DNA from: an uncultured Clostridia bacterium
Lineage (GTDB): Bacteria; Bacillota; Clostridia; Christensenellales; Aristaeellaceae
DNA length: 64,000 nt
Direction of reading: 5' to 3'
Assembly (NCBI GenBank): GCA_934647235.1
Contig: CAKUFG010000006.1
Location: 38,599 to 102,598, forward strand
The notes under the pieces were generated by a model. The model saw only the letters and a list, made by a program, of their open reading frames with translations. It searched no databases and was not told the origin of the DNA. The number at the start of each line of letters is the position of its first letter. The stretch's first letter is position 1. Shown here one piece after another: positions 1 to 7,639 of this stretch. The translations under genes and the position numbers were made by a program.

Positions 1-420
1 GCGTATAAAGCCCTGCAGGCGCGCGACCGCCTGGTGGCCGAGCTGAACCGCGAGCCCAGCGTGGGCGAAATTGCCAAGGCGCTGGACGTGCCCGAGGAGG
101 ACGTGGTGCTGGCGCTGGAAGCCATCCAGGACCCCGTATCGTTGTTTGAGCCGGTGTATAACGACGGCGGCGACGCCATCTATATCATCGACCAGGTGAA
201 GGACCCGCATCATGTGGACAGCCAGTGGCTGGAAAACCTGGCTGTCAGCGAGGCGCTGCGCCGCCTGAGCGAGCGCGAGCAAAAAATATTGCGCATGCGC
301 TTTTTCGAGGGCCGCACCCAGATGGAGGTGGCCGGCGAAATCGGCATCTCCCAGGCGCAGGTATCGCGCCTGGAAAAGAACGCCTTGCAGCACATGCGCA
401 AATATGTATCGGAAAACTAA
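1..420 (+). CDS. sigG: RNA polymerase sporulation sigma factor G, C-terminal part
   Basis: The visible 139 residues are the C-terminal part of a late forespore sigma factor. They carry sigma region 3 (ELNREPSVGEIAKALDV), a linker typical of the sigma F/G family (QDPVSLFEPVYNDGG), and region 4 with the helix-turn-helix EIGISQAQVSRLEKNAL that reads the -35 element. The wording of the linker and of region 4 matches sigma G better than sigma F. The frame is open to base 1, so the true start lies outside the window and the GTG at 34 is internal. Known role of the family: it directs RNA polymerase to forespore genes after engulfment. Its presence argues that the organism belongs to a spore-forming lineage. 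Confidence 0.92.
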   Translation, partial: AYKALQARDRLVAELNREPSVGEIAKALDVPEEDVVLALEAIQDPVSLFEPVYNDGGDAIYIIDQVKDPHHVDSQWLENLAVSEALRRLSEREQKILRMRFFEGRTQMEVAGEIGISQAQVSRLEKNALQHMRKYVSEN

Positions 421-425
421 CGGCG

Positions 426-1166
426 TTACAGCACGCCGTGCATGCAGTTGCTGGGGATATAGTCGCAGCCCAGCTCCAGCATGCGGCGCACGTTTTCCAG
501 CGTGTCGCCCGCGCGCAGGCAAACCTTCAGGCCCATTTCGTGGGGGCGGGTGATTTTATCGGGCGTGCAGTCGCGCACATCCTTGATATTCCAGGACAGG
601 CCCGCGTTGCCCAGCTCCGCCAGGATGGGCAGTTCCTCCTCCGTGGCGAAGATGCGGTGGATAAACACATCCTCGGATACGCGGCGGGCAATCTGCATGC
701 GCTCCAGGCTGATGGCGCTGATGACGATTTCATCATCCGCAAAGCCGGCCTGGCGCACCAGCGCCATCACGCGCTCCACATCATCGGTTTTCAATTCGAT
801 AAAGGGCACGCTGCCGTAATGGCGGCAGATGGACAGGTATTCGCTGAACAGCGGCATGCGCTTCTGCTCGTCGCGCAGGCAGTCCAGCCGGCTGCCCTGG
901 TTCATCCGCAGGCGGCTCAGCTCCGCCCAGTCCATTTCGCGGATGGCGCCCGTGCCGTCAAAGGTTGCGTCCACCGTGTCGTTGTGGCAGCATACCGCCA
1001 CGCCGTCGCGGGTGAAGTGCACGTCGGTTTCAATGGCCCATTGGCGCAGATAGCCGGCGTATTCAAAGGAGGGCAGCGAGTTGGCCGGGGCCATGGGCTG
1101 GAAGCCGCGATGGCTCACATAGCGCGGATGGGACAGCGTCTGCGGGGTGGAAAACAGCTTGTTCAT
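426..1166 (-). CDS. Glycerophosphodiester phosphodiesterase family protein
   Basis: A 246-residue GDPD-family TIM barrel, predicted to hydrolyse glycerophosphodiesters to glycerol 3-phosphate and an alcohol. Family catalytic and metal residues are visible: the HRG motif at 19-21, Glu46 and Asp48 in the ETD pair, and His61 in CCHND. There is no signal peptide, so it should act in the cytoplasm on imported substrate. It is the last gene of a minus-strand run (binding protein, two permeases, then this gene) and starts 74 bases after the second permease. That context, with a UgpB-like importer nearby, supports a glycerophosphodiester or glycerol-phosphate role. The start follows an AAGAAGG ribosome site. 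The exact substrate cannot be read from sequence. Confidence 0.85.
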   Translation of the reverse strand: MNKLFSTPQTLSHPRYVSHRGFQPMAPANSLPSFEYAGYLRQWAIETDVHFTRDGVAVCCHNDTVDATFDGTGAIREMDWAELSRLRMNQGSRLDCLRDEQKRMPLFSEYLSICRHYGSVPFIELKTDDVERVMALVRQAGFADDEIVISAISLERMQIARRVSEDVFIHRIFATEEELPILAELGNAGLSWNIKDVRDCTPDKITRPHEMGLKVCLRAGDTLENVRRMLELGCDYIPSNCMHGVL

Positions 1167-1240
1167 CGATAAAACCTTCTTTTTGAGCGAAAATTCAGAA
1201 ATCTGGAATAACGGGCTGCATATAACAGCCTTTTTTTTAT

Positions 1241-2110
1241 TTATCCCTTTACCGAGCCTACCATTACGCCCTTGACAAAGTAGCGCTGCATGAAGGGGTA
1301 AATCGCCAGAATGGGGATGACCGTCAGCACCACGATGCTGGCGTTTTTGATATCGGGGGATACCAGCGCGGCCAGCTCGGGCTCGCCCATGCCCTCCTCC
1401 ATGGTGGAGAGCTTGATGAACTCATACAGCAGCAGGGCGGCGGGCTTGAGGCGCTGCTTGGTGATGTACATCAGCGCGTCAAAGTAGCGGTTCCAGTAGG
1501 ATACGGCGGTAAAGATGACGATGGTGGCGATGCCCGCCTTGGATACCGGAATGATGACCGACGAAAGAATGCGCGTAAAGGATGCGCCGTCAATGCGCGC
1601 GGCCTCCTCCAGGCTGTCGGGCACGCTTTCAAAGTTGCTCTTGAGCACGAAGGTGTTGTAGGGGCTTACGATCATGGGCAGGATCAGCGCCCAGCGGGTG
1701 TTGAGCAGGCCGTAGCCCTTGATCTGGAAGTAGTTGGGCAGGATGCCGGCGTTGAAGATCATCATGAACACATACAGATAGATGACTACCTTGCGGCCCT
1801 TGAGATAGGGGCGGGACAGCGAGTAGGCCGTCAGAATGGTGACGAACACGGACAGCACCGTGCCCAGCAGCGTAATGATGACCGAGTTGCCCATGGAATT
1901 AAGGAAGCTGGTGCGCTGCAGCACGTATTTCCAGCCCTCGGGATTGAACTCCACCGGCCAGAACCATACCTTGCCGCCCGCCACCGCGGGCACGGAGCTG
2001 AGCGAGCGCGCAAACACATTGAGCACCGGCAGCAGGCAGATCAGCCCGGCCAGGATCATGATGACATGCAGAAGGGCCACATAGATTTTTTCACCGCGTG
2101 AAAGCTTCAT
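1241..2110 (-). CDS. ABC transporter permease, YtcP-like (CUT1 family)
   Basis: A 289-residue inner-membrane permease with six hydrophobic segments and the EAA loop (EEAARIDGASFTRILSSVII) that docks the ATPase. The C-terminus ends in GVMVGSVKG, the usual ending of YtcP-type permeases. It would pair with the LplB-type permease encoded just upstream (2126-3070) and the binding protein at 3156-4610 to form an importer for a sugar or sugar-like solute. No ATPase gene is present in the operon, so a shared MsmX-type ATPase elsewhere is assumed. If the upstream permease is truly broken, this subunit would lack its partner. Confidence 0.88.
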   Translation of the reverse strand: MKLSRGEKIYVALLHVIMILAGLICLLPVLNVFARSLSSVPAVAGGKVWFWPVEFNPEGWKYVLQRTSFLNSMGNSVIITLLGTVLSVFVTILTAYSLSRPYLKGRKVVIYLYVFMMIFNAGILPNYFQIKGYGLLNTRWALILPMIVSPYNTFVLKSNFESVPDSLEEAARIDGASFTRILSSVIIPVSKAGIATIVIFTAVSYWNRYFDALMYITKQRLKPAALLLYEFIKLSTMEEGMGEPELAALVSPDIKNASIVVLTVIPILAIYPFMQRYFVKGVMVGSVKG

Positions 2111-2125
2111 TTTGCATCGCCCTCC

Positions 2126-3070
2126 TTACCACACCGTGCGCCCGCTGAGGCGCTTGGAGATTACGTTGGACATGGATACGAAGATCAGCCCGACCACCGA
2201 TTCAAACAGACCCACGGCCGAGGCATAGCTGAAATTGGCCGAGCCGATGCCCTGGCGGTATACGAACGTGCCCAGGATGTCGGCGGATTTGTACACCGTG
2301 GGGTTGTAGAAGGCCAGCACCTGGTCAAAGCCGCCGGACATGATGCTGCCCAGGCGTACCGTCAGCATCAGCACAAGCGTGGGCAGAAGGCTGGGAATGG
2401 TGATGCGGAAAGCCTGCTGCATCTTGCTGGCGCCGTCGATGGTGGCGGCCTCGTAGATCTGCGCGTCGATGGCCGTGATGGCGCTCAGATACACGATGGT
2501 GCCCCAGCCCGCGCCCTTCCAGGCGTTGGAGATGACCAGCAGAAAGCGGAATCAGCCGCCCTTCATGAAGAAGAGAATTTCCTCGCCGCCCAGCATTTTG
2601 ATCACGGTGTTTACCATGCCCGTGGAGCCAAACAGCACGAAAAACACGCTGTATACTACTACCCAGGTGAAGAAATGCGGAATGTAAATCAGCGTCTGAA
2701 TGCCCTTTTTCAGCGGCATAAAGGTGATTTCATTGAGCATGATCGCCAGGAACATGGGCAGCGGCACGACGAAGATGACGATCATCAGGTTGATTTCCAG
2801 CGTGTTTTTGATGACGTTGAGCACGTCGGGATCGGCGAACATCTTTTCAAACTGCGCAAAGCCTACCCACGGGCTGGCTGCAATGCCCTTGAGGGGCTTA
2901 AAGTTTTTGAAGGCGATGACGATCTTGCTCATGGGAAGGAGCTTGAACATCATCGCAAACACCAGCCCGGGCAGCAGAAAAAGATAAAGCTCCCAGTGGC
3001 CGCACAGATAGGTCCAGGTGCGGCGCGCCCAGGTGCGGCTTGCGCGGGAAGGGCGGGTAGCGGTAGACAT
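2126..3070 (-). pseudogene. ABC transporter permease, LplB-like, interrupted by an in-frame TGA
   Basis: Two segments, 3070-2552 (172 residues) and the part down to 2126, lie in the same reading frame and are separated only by a TGA at 2554-2552. Read through that codon and the product is a full-length LplB/YteP-type permease of 314 codons: N-terminal membrane segments, then FRFLLVISNAWKGAGWG, then the EAA loop YEAATIDGASKMQQAFRI. In the homologous permease at 44315 the matching position is an aromatic residue (SKSFFRP), and Trp is common there in the family, so TGG to TGA is the simplest change. It may be a real nonsense mutation, a sequence error or readthrough. The rest of the gene shows no decay, which suggests the change is recent or an artefact. 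Confidence 0.8.
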
Positions 3071-3155
3071 GCTGCTTTCCTCCGTTCAATAAAAAGCCGG
3101 TATAAATGGCCGGGCGGGGAGGATTCCTCCCCGCCCGGATGATTTTAAGATGGGA

Positions 3156-4610
3156 TTATTTGGCCACGTTTTCGGCGTACCAGGTGTTGTAGAACTCGAT
3201 GATTTCCTCGCCGCCGTTCTTGTGCCAGTATTCGCGCAGGGTGTCCAGCTCAGAGATATCCGAGGTGCCGCAGATCACGGCGATCAGGGTATCGGTGATG
3301 CGGTTTTCCAGGGCGGCCTTGTTGTCCACCACCGTTACAGCGGGGGCCAGGGCCACGGGGCTGCGCTCGCCGCCGTCCAGCAGGCTGTCGCGCATGGCGT
3401 AGAAGGTGCTCTGCAGGTCGGCGTTCTTGGCCAGGCGCACTTCCCACATCTTGGGATATTCTACCTCGCGGTAGAAGCCGGATACGAACACGTTGGAGGC
3501 AACCTTATCGTTATTGAAGGCGGGCTGGATGGGGGAGAAGGTGCCGTCCTCGTTGACGGTGTAGTGCACGTCCTTTTCGCCCAGAACGATCTCGGTGAAG
3601 TTGTCGATCTGGATCATGCTGTTGATGGCCTGGATGGCTTCCTTGGCGTGCTTGCTGGTGACGGGGATCGCGCCGTAGGCGGTCACGCCGTATTTCACCT
3701 GCGCGTGCACCTTGCCGCCTTCATCCTGCAGCAGGGGCAGCACCACGTATTCCATATCGGGGCTCAGCTGACGCAGCGCGGCGATGCAGGTTTCGCAGCC
3801 GTTCCAGCTCTGATAGGAGATCACAGCCTGGCTGGCAGCCCACTTGGAGCGCATGTCGTTGGTGGTGATGGCGGGCATTTCGGCGTCCAGCAGCTTGCGG
3901 GCGTACAGGTCGCGGATGACCTCCACATAGGCCTTCAGGTTGGGGTTGTCAACAATGTTGATCACCTTGCCGTCCACCAGCTGATACATGCCCTGGACGT
4001 TGAAGGCGGAGGCAACGTTGGACAGAACGCCGGCGTCCAGGCGGGAGGCGGTCAGGGGCACCATGTCGGGATAGGCAGCCTTGACGTCTTCCAGCATCTT
4101 GACGAAGCCTTCCACCGTGGTGGGATACTCGGTGTAGCCGATCTTATCCAGCAGGTCCTTGCGGGCGATCATGGAATAGCTCAAGCTGTCGGGCTGCGCC
4201 GCGGGGGAGGGGATGGCGTAGATGCGGCCGTCGGTGGTGACGGCGGGCCAGGTGGTGGGGAAGGCCGCCAGGATGTCCTGGCCATACTCGTTGAGCAGGT
4301 CGGTGATGTCCATCAGCGCGCCTTCGCTCATCATCAGGCTGTAGTTTTTGCTGTTCAGGTAGGTGTAGTCATATTCCTGGCCCGAGGTGATGATCAGCAT
4401 CAGCTGTTCGGTGCCGTTGATGACTTCGTAGTCGATTTTGTAGCCGGATACGCGCTGGCAAACCTTCCAGCCCAGGTCGTTTTCCAGATCATAGAAGCCC
4501 GCGCTGATGAGGAACTTGAGGGTGACGTCCTCGGCGGAGGCGCTTACGATGCCCAGACCCAGACCAAGCGTCAGGGACAGGACAAGCAGCATGGCAAGCA
4601 GTTTTTTCAT
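3156..4610 (-). CDS. Extracellular solute-binding protein of a CUT1-type ABC importer
   Basis: A 484-residue secreted binding protein, first gene of the minus-strand operon. Residues 1-26 form a signal peptide (Lys-Lys, a long Leu-rich core, then VSASA before Glu) with a type I cleavage site and no lipobox Cys. The mature part has the alternating pattern of LipO/YtcQ-like binding proteins, including a TWPAVTTDGRIYAIPSP segment typical of the ligand-cleft region. It would deliver substrate to the permeases encoded at 2126-3070 and 1241-2110. The start codon follows an AAAGGAG site. The ligand is unknown; the glycerophosphodiesterase at the end of the operon hints at a phosphodiester or glycoside substrate. 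Confidence 0.88.
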   Translation of the reverse strand: MKKLLAMLLVLSLTLGLGLGIVSASAEDVTLKFLISAGFYDLENDLGWKVCQRVSGYKIDYEVINGTEQLMLIITSGQEYDYTYLNSKNYSLMMSEGALMDITDLLNEYGQDILAAFPTTWPAVTTDGRIYAIPSPAAQPDSLSYSMIARKDLLDKIGYTEYPTTVEGFVKMLEDVKAAYPDMVPLTASRLDAGVLSNVASAFNVQGMYQLVDGKVINIVDNPNLKAYVEVIRDLYARKLLDAEMPAITTNDMRSKWAASQAVISYQSWNGCETCIAALRQLSPDMEYVVLPLLQDEGGKVHAQVKYGVTAYGAIPVTSKHAKEAIQAINSMIQIDNFTEIVLGEKDVHYTVNEDGTFSPIQPAFNNDKVASNVFVSGFYREVEYPKMWEVRLAKNADLQSTFYAMRDSLLDGGERSPVALAPAVTVVDNKAALENRITDTLIAVICGTSDISELDTLREYWHKNGGEEIIEFYNTWYAENVAK

Positions 4611-4731
4611 GTGACAGAGACTCCTTTCGCGTTTTAAGATGAAACGAAACCGTGACGGAAGGCGCGCATAGCGCTCTATCCGTCTATAACACTATCAGTA
4701 TAATGCTGAAAAAGGTAAAATTCCCGTCGCA

Positions 4732-4805
4732 TTGTGACATGAAAACATGCAATTTGTGACATGTGCGGCGCATAAATAAGGCGAAAAACCTGCATTTTGT
4801 GACAT
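4732..4805. promoter_or_regulatory. Three direct copies of TTGTGACAT, candidate operator array
   Basis: The nonamer TTGTGACAT occurs at 4732-4740, 4754-4762 and 4797-4805, all on the same strand, in the gap between the divergent binding-protein gene and the TetR gene. Start-to-start spacing is 22 and 43 bases, close to two and four helical turns. This is the position expected for regulator binding between divergent genes. The TetR protein encoded next door is the obvious candidate, although TetR proteins usually prefer palindromes. The repeats are seen directly; the function is inferred. Confidence 0.5.
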
Positions 4806-4899
4806 TTTTGAAAAAGCAGGACTTTTGATTCGCCCATCGAATTTTAATAGGGTATGGCGTTTTTTGCCATCATTACCCTTTGGAAAGGGCGGTGCGGAC

Positions 4900-5433
4900 A
4901 TGGCCGAGGATATGCGCGAGACCATTGCCAACGCGGCGAAAACGCTGCTGTTTGATAAAAAAGTGCGGAAGCTGACGGTGAAGGATATTGTGGAGGAATG
5001 CCGCATCACCCGCCAGACCTTTTATTATCATTTTGAGGATATCCCCGATCTGATGGCCTGGTCGCTGCGGCGCAACTTTGACCGCGTGATCGCCCAGTGC
5101 CAGGCACAGAAAAACGGCGAGGAGGCGCTGCGCTATCTGCTGTCCGCTGCCGTCAACGCCCGCCCCATGCTGAAAAAGGGCATGCAGAGCAATTACGGCG
5201 AGGAGCTGGAGCGCCAGCTGGAGGGGCTGCTGATGGATTTTCTGTCCCGCGTGGCGGCCAGCCGCGGGCTGTATGCGCGCGTCAGCGCCCGCGAGGCCGA
5301 GCTGCTGCTGCGCTATCACTGCGGCGGGGTGATGTTCCTGCTGCGTGATTGGAAGGAGCAGGATACCGCCGAGCTGGACGCGATTGCCCACCGGCTGTAT
5401 CAGTTGATGATCCGCGAGGAAGCCCCGGCCTGA
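4900..5433 (+). CDS. TetR/AcrR family transcriptional regulator
   Basis: A 177-residue regulator. Residues about 6-48 form the TetR-type DNA-binding domain, with the recognition part KLTVKDIVEECRITRQTFYY followed by HFEDI. The C-terminal helices are the ligand-binding and dimerisation part and resemble the DhaS-like subgroup. I chose ATG 4900 because the homology begins there and a GGAAAGGG site precedes it; an upstream TTG at 4825 would add residues without family similarity. It lies between two importer operons, divergent from one and ahead of the other, so it is a likely local regulator of both. The effector is unknown. Confidence 0.85.
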   Translation: MAEDMRETIANAAKTLLFDKKVRKLTVKDIVEECRITRQTFYYHFEDIPDLMAWSLRRNFDRVIAQCQAQKNGEEALRYLLSAAVNARPMLKKGMQSNYGEELERQLEGLLMDFLSRVAASRGLYARVSAREAELLLRYHCGGVMFLLRDWKEQDTAELDAIAHRLYQLMIREEAPA

Positions 5434-5513
5434 CGGGCGGCCGTCCGCACAGAAAGCAGGCTTTCATCGAATTTTACCAATAATTGCAGCATGCAGAATA
5501 ACGCTGAAGCAGC

Positions 5514-5548
5514 GCCCGGTTCTCAAACGGAGAGCCGGGCATATTTTA
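5514..5548 (+). terminator. Rho-independent terminator after the TetR gene
   Basis: Arms GCCCGGTTCTC (5514-5524) and GAGAGCCGGGC (5530-5540) pair with one wobble around a five-base loop and are followed by ATATTTTATAT. The T run is imperfect but the position after the TetR stop codon fits. Confidence 0.6.
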
Positions 5549-5664
5549 TATTAGATGAATCAGGGAAAATATTCGCCAGATTTGAAAATGACGTAATCGG
5601 CATTATAAAATTGCCCAAAATGCATTGAATGGGAAAAATAATATCAAATCAGACAAATAATATA

Positions 5665-5726
5665 TTGACAATATAAATATAATATGGCATAATGCATACA
5701 CCAGCAAACGTTTCGGAATGACGAAA
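5665..5726 (+). promoter_or_regulatory. Promoter and candidate operator of the Ugp-like operon
   Basis: TTGACA at 5665-5670 and CATAAT at 5688-5693 are separated by 17 bases, a good sigma-A promoter, in AT-rich DNA upstream of the permease at 5817. Just downstream is GCAAACGTTTCG (5704-5715) with a perfect AAACGTTT core, similar to LacI-family or catabolite-response operators, overlapping an inverted repeat TTTCG-6-CGAAA (5711-5726). A protein bound there would block early transcription. The promoter is well supported; the operator is inferred. The rest of the 5434-5816 gap shows nothing else. Confidence 0.6.
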
Positions 5727-5816
5727 TCGCATTACTACAGGCATATTTTATCATCGGTACGCATACCATGAAAACGGCACCCGAGGAAACAAAAAAAGGC
5801 AAGGAGACGTTGCAGC

Positions 5817-6734
5817 ATGAGCACACGAACGGCAGAAATACGCAAGATCAAACCGCATCGCGTCAAGAAAACCTTTTATGAAACCATCGAGCCATGGTTA
5901 TTTTTGCTGCCGGCGCTGTGCGTGTTCGGCGTGTTCCTGTATTTTCCCTTCTTTAAGACGCTGTATCTAAGCACCTTCCTGACCAACAAGTTCGGCCAGG
6001 CAAAAATCTTCTACGGCCTGAAAAACTACGCCGATATCCTCTACGGCAAGTACAGCCGCGAGTTCTGGAACAGCATCTGGGTGACGGTGCGGTTCGTGTT
6101 CTTCGTGGCGGGCGGCGGGCTGCTGGTGGGCCTGTGCACCAGTCTGATCACGGTGAACAAATTCCCCGGCAAGGCGCTGGCCTCGGCCATCTACGCCATG
6201 CCCATCGCCATCGCCTCCTCCGCTGCGGCCATGAGCTTCAAAATGATTTTGCACAAGTCCATAGGCCTTCTCAACCATCTGCTTGGCACCAGCATCAACT
6301 GGCTCAGCGACACCACCTGGACCTTCCCCATCATCTGCATCCTGTCCATCTGGCTGGCCAGCGGCATCAATTTCATCTTTATCGGCGCGGGCCTGCGCAA
6401 CATTCCCGAGGAGCTGTACGAAAGCGCGGCCATCGACGGCGCGGGCTACTGGAAAAAGCTGCGCAACATCACCCTTCCCTGCCTGAGCCCCACGCTGTTT
6501 TTCCAGATCATCGTCAATATCATCAACGCCTTCCAGTCCTTCACGCTGGTAAAGCTGCTCACCTCGGGCGGCCCGCAGGAGAAAACCAACCTGATCGTAT
6601 ACTCCATCTATCTGGATGCGTTCCGCAATTTCCGCTTCGGCACAGCCGCGGCGCGCTCCATTGTGCTGTTCGTGATCATCATGGTTATTACCCTGCTGCA
6701 ATTCAGCACTGAGAAAAGGAGCGTGCATTACTGA
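5817..6734 (+). CDS. ABC transporter permease, UgpA-like
   Basis: A 305-residue permease of the MalF/UgpA type with six predicted membrane segments and the EAA loop YESAAIDGAGYWKKLRNITL. It follows an AAGGAGA ribosome site. The next gene begins inside its stop codon (TGATG at 6732-6736), and the third gene encodes a UgpB-like binding protein, so the three form one importer operon. In Escherichia coli the equivalent system takes up sn-glycerol 3-phosphate and glycerophosphodiesters. The ATPase gene (ugpC) is not present here. A general sugar importer remains possible because the permease alone does not define substrate. Confidence 0.85.
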   Translation: MSTRTAEIRKIKPHRVKKTFYETIEPWLFLLPALCVFGVFLYFPFFKTLYLSTFLTNKFGQAKIFYGLKNYADILYGKYSREFWNSIWVTVRFVFFVAGGGLLVGLCTSLITVNKFPGKALASAIYAMPIAIASSAAAMSFKMILHKSIGLLNHLLGTSINWLSDTTWTFPIICILSIWLASGINFIFIGAGLRNIPEELYESAAIDGAGYWKKLRNITLPCLSPTLFFQIIVNIINAFQSFTLVKLLTSGGPQEKTNLIVYSIYLDAFRNFRFGTAAARSIVLFVIIMVITLLQFSTEKRSVHY

Positions 6735-7570
6735 TGACACTGAGCCTGACCCGCCGCCAGCGCAAAGCCCTGGGCAAGCTGGGCGCGATCCTGATCAATC
6801 TGCCCTTTGTGTTTTTGATTATGATTCCGCTGCTCTACACCTTTATGATGAGCGTGATGCCCGCAGACGAGCTTTACTCCCGTTTCTGGCCCTCGCACGC
6901 GGATTTTTCCAGCTACGTATCGGTATTCACCAAGACGATGATCCCCCGCCACATCCTCAATTCCTTTATCGTGGCGGGCTCGGTTACCATTTTGCAGATG
7001 ATCACCTGCTCCATGGCCGCCTTTTCCTTCTCGTTCCTGGAGTTCAGGGGGCGCAACTTTGTGTTCATGTGCATCCTGGCCACCATGATGGTGCCCTGGG
7101 AGGCCACCATCATCGCCAACTACCTCACCGTATCCACCTGGGGCTGGCTGGATAGCTACCGCGTGCTGATCCTGCCCTACGGATGCAGCGCCATGGGCGT
7201 GTTCCTGATGCGGCAGAACTACCTGACCTTCGCCAAGGAGCTGCACGAGGCCGCCAAGCTGGATGGCTGCAGCAACTGGCGCTTCCTGGCCACCATCGTC
7301 ATTCCCCTGGCCCGACCCGCGCTGGGCGCGCTGGGCGCGTATGTGTTCCTGCTGCAGTGGAACCAGTACCTCTGGCCCCTGCTGGTTACCAACTCCGACC
7401 GCGTGCGCACGGTGCAGATTGGCGTATCGCAGATGTACGATATCGATTCGGAGTCCATCGCGCTGATGATGAGCGCCGTTATCGTGGTGCTGATACCCTC
7501 GCTTTCCATCTTTGTGTTCATGCAGAAGCAGCTCATCAACGGCCTGATGGCCGGCGCGGTCAAGGGCTGA
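6734..7570 (+). CDS. ABC transporter permease, UgpE-like
   Basis: A 278-residue MalG/UgpE-type permease with six hydrophobic segments and the EAA loop HEAAKLDGCSNWRFLATIVI. The C-terminus QKQLINGLMAGAVKG is the family ending. Its ATG overlaps the stop codon of the preceding permease by one base, a sign of translational coupling and equal subunit production. It pairs with that permease and the binding protein at 7640 in a glycerol-phosphate-type importer. Confidence 0.87.
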   Translation: MTLSLTRRQRKALGKLGAILINLPFVFLIMIPLLYTFMMSVMPADELYSRFWPSHADFSSYVSVFTKTMIPRHILNSFIVAGSVTILQMITCSMAAFSFSFLEFRGRNFVFMCILATMMVPWEATIIANYLTVSTWGWLDSYRVLILPYGCSAMGVFLMRQNYLTFAKELHEAAKLDGCSNWRFLATIVIPLARPALGALGAYVFLLQWNQYLWPLLVTNSDRVRTVQIGVSQMYDIDSESIALMMSAVIVVLIPSLSIFVFMQKQLINGLMAGAVKG

Positions 7571-7639
7571 TTTTACCATCGATCCGAGCGTCCGGAACAG
7601 GGCGTTCAATATAAATATATCAAGGGAGGATTCCATCCA

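Noticed and set aside
1211..1240. Hairpin GGCTG/CAGCC followed by a T run between the YtcP-like gene and the GDPD gene
   Set aside because: The T run is on the plus strand, where no gene ends; on the minus strand it lacks a T run, so I did not call a terminator.
4609..4617. A fourth, imperfect TTGTGACAT-like site overlapping the binding-protein start codon
   Set aside because: Only seven of nine bases match, and it is formed partly by the start codon itself.
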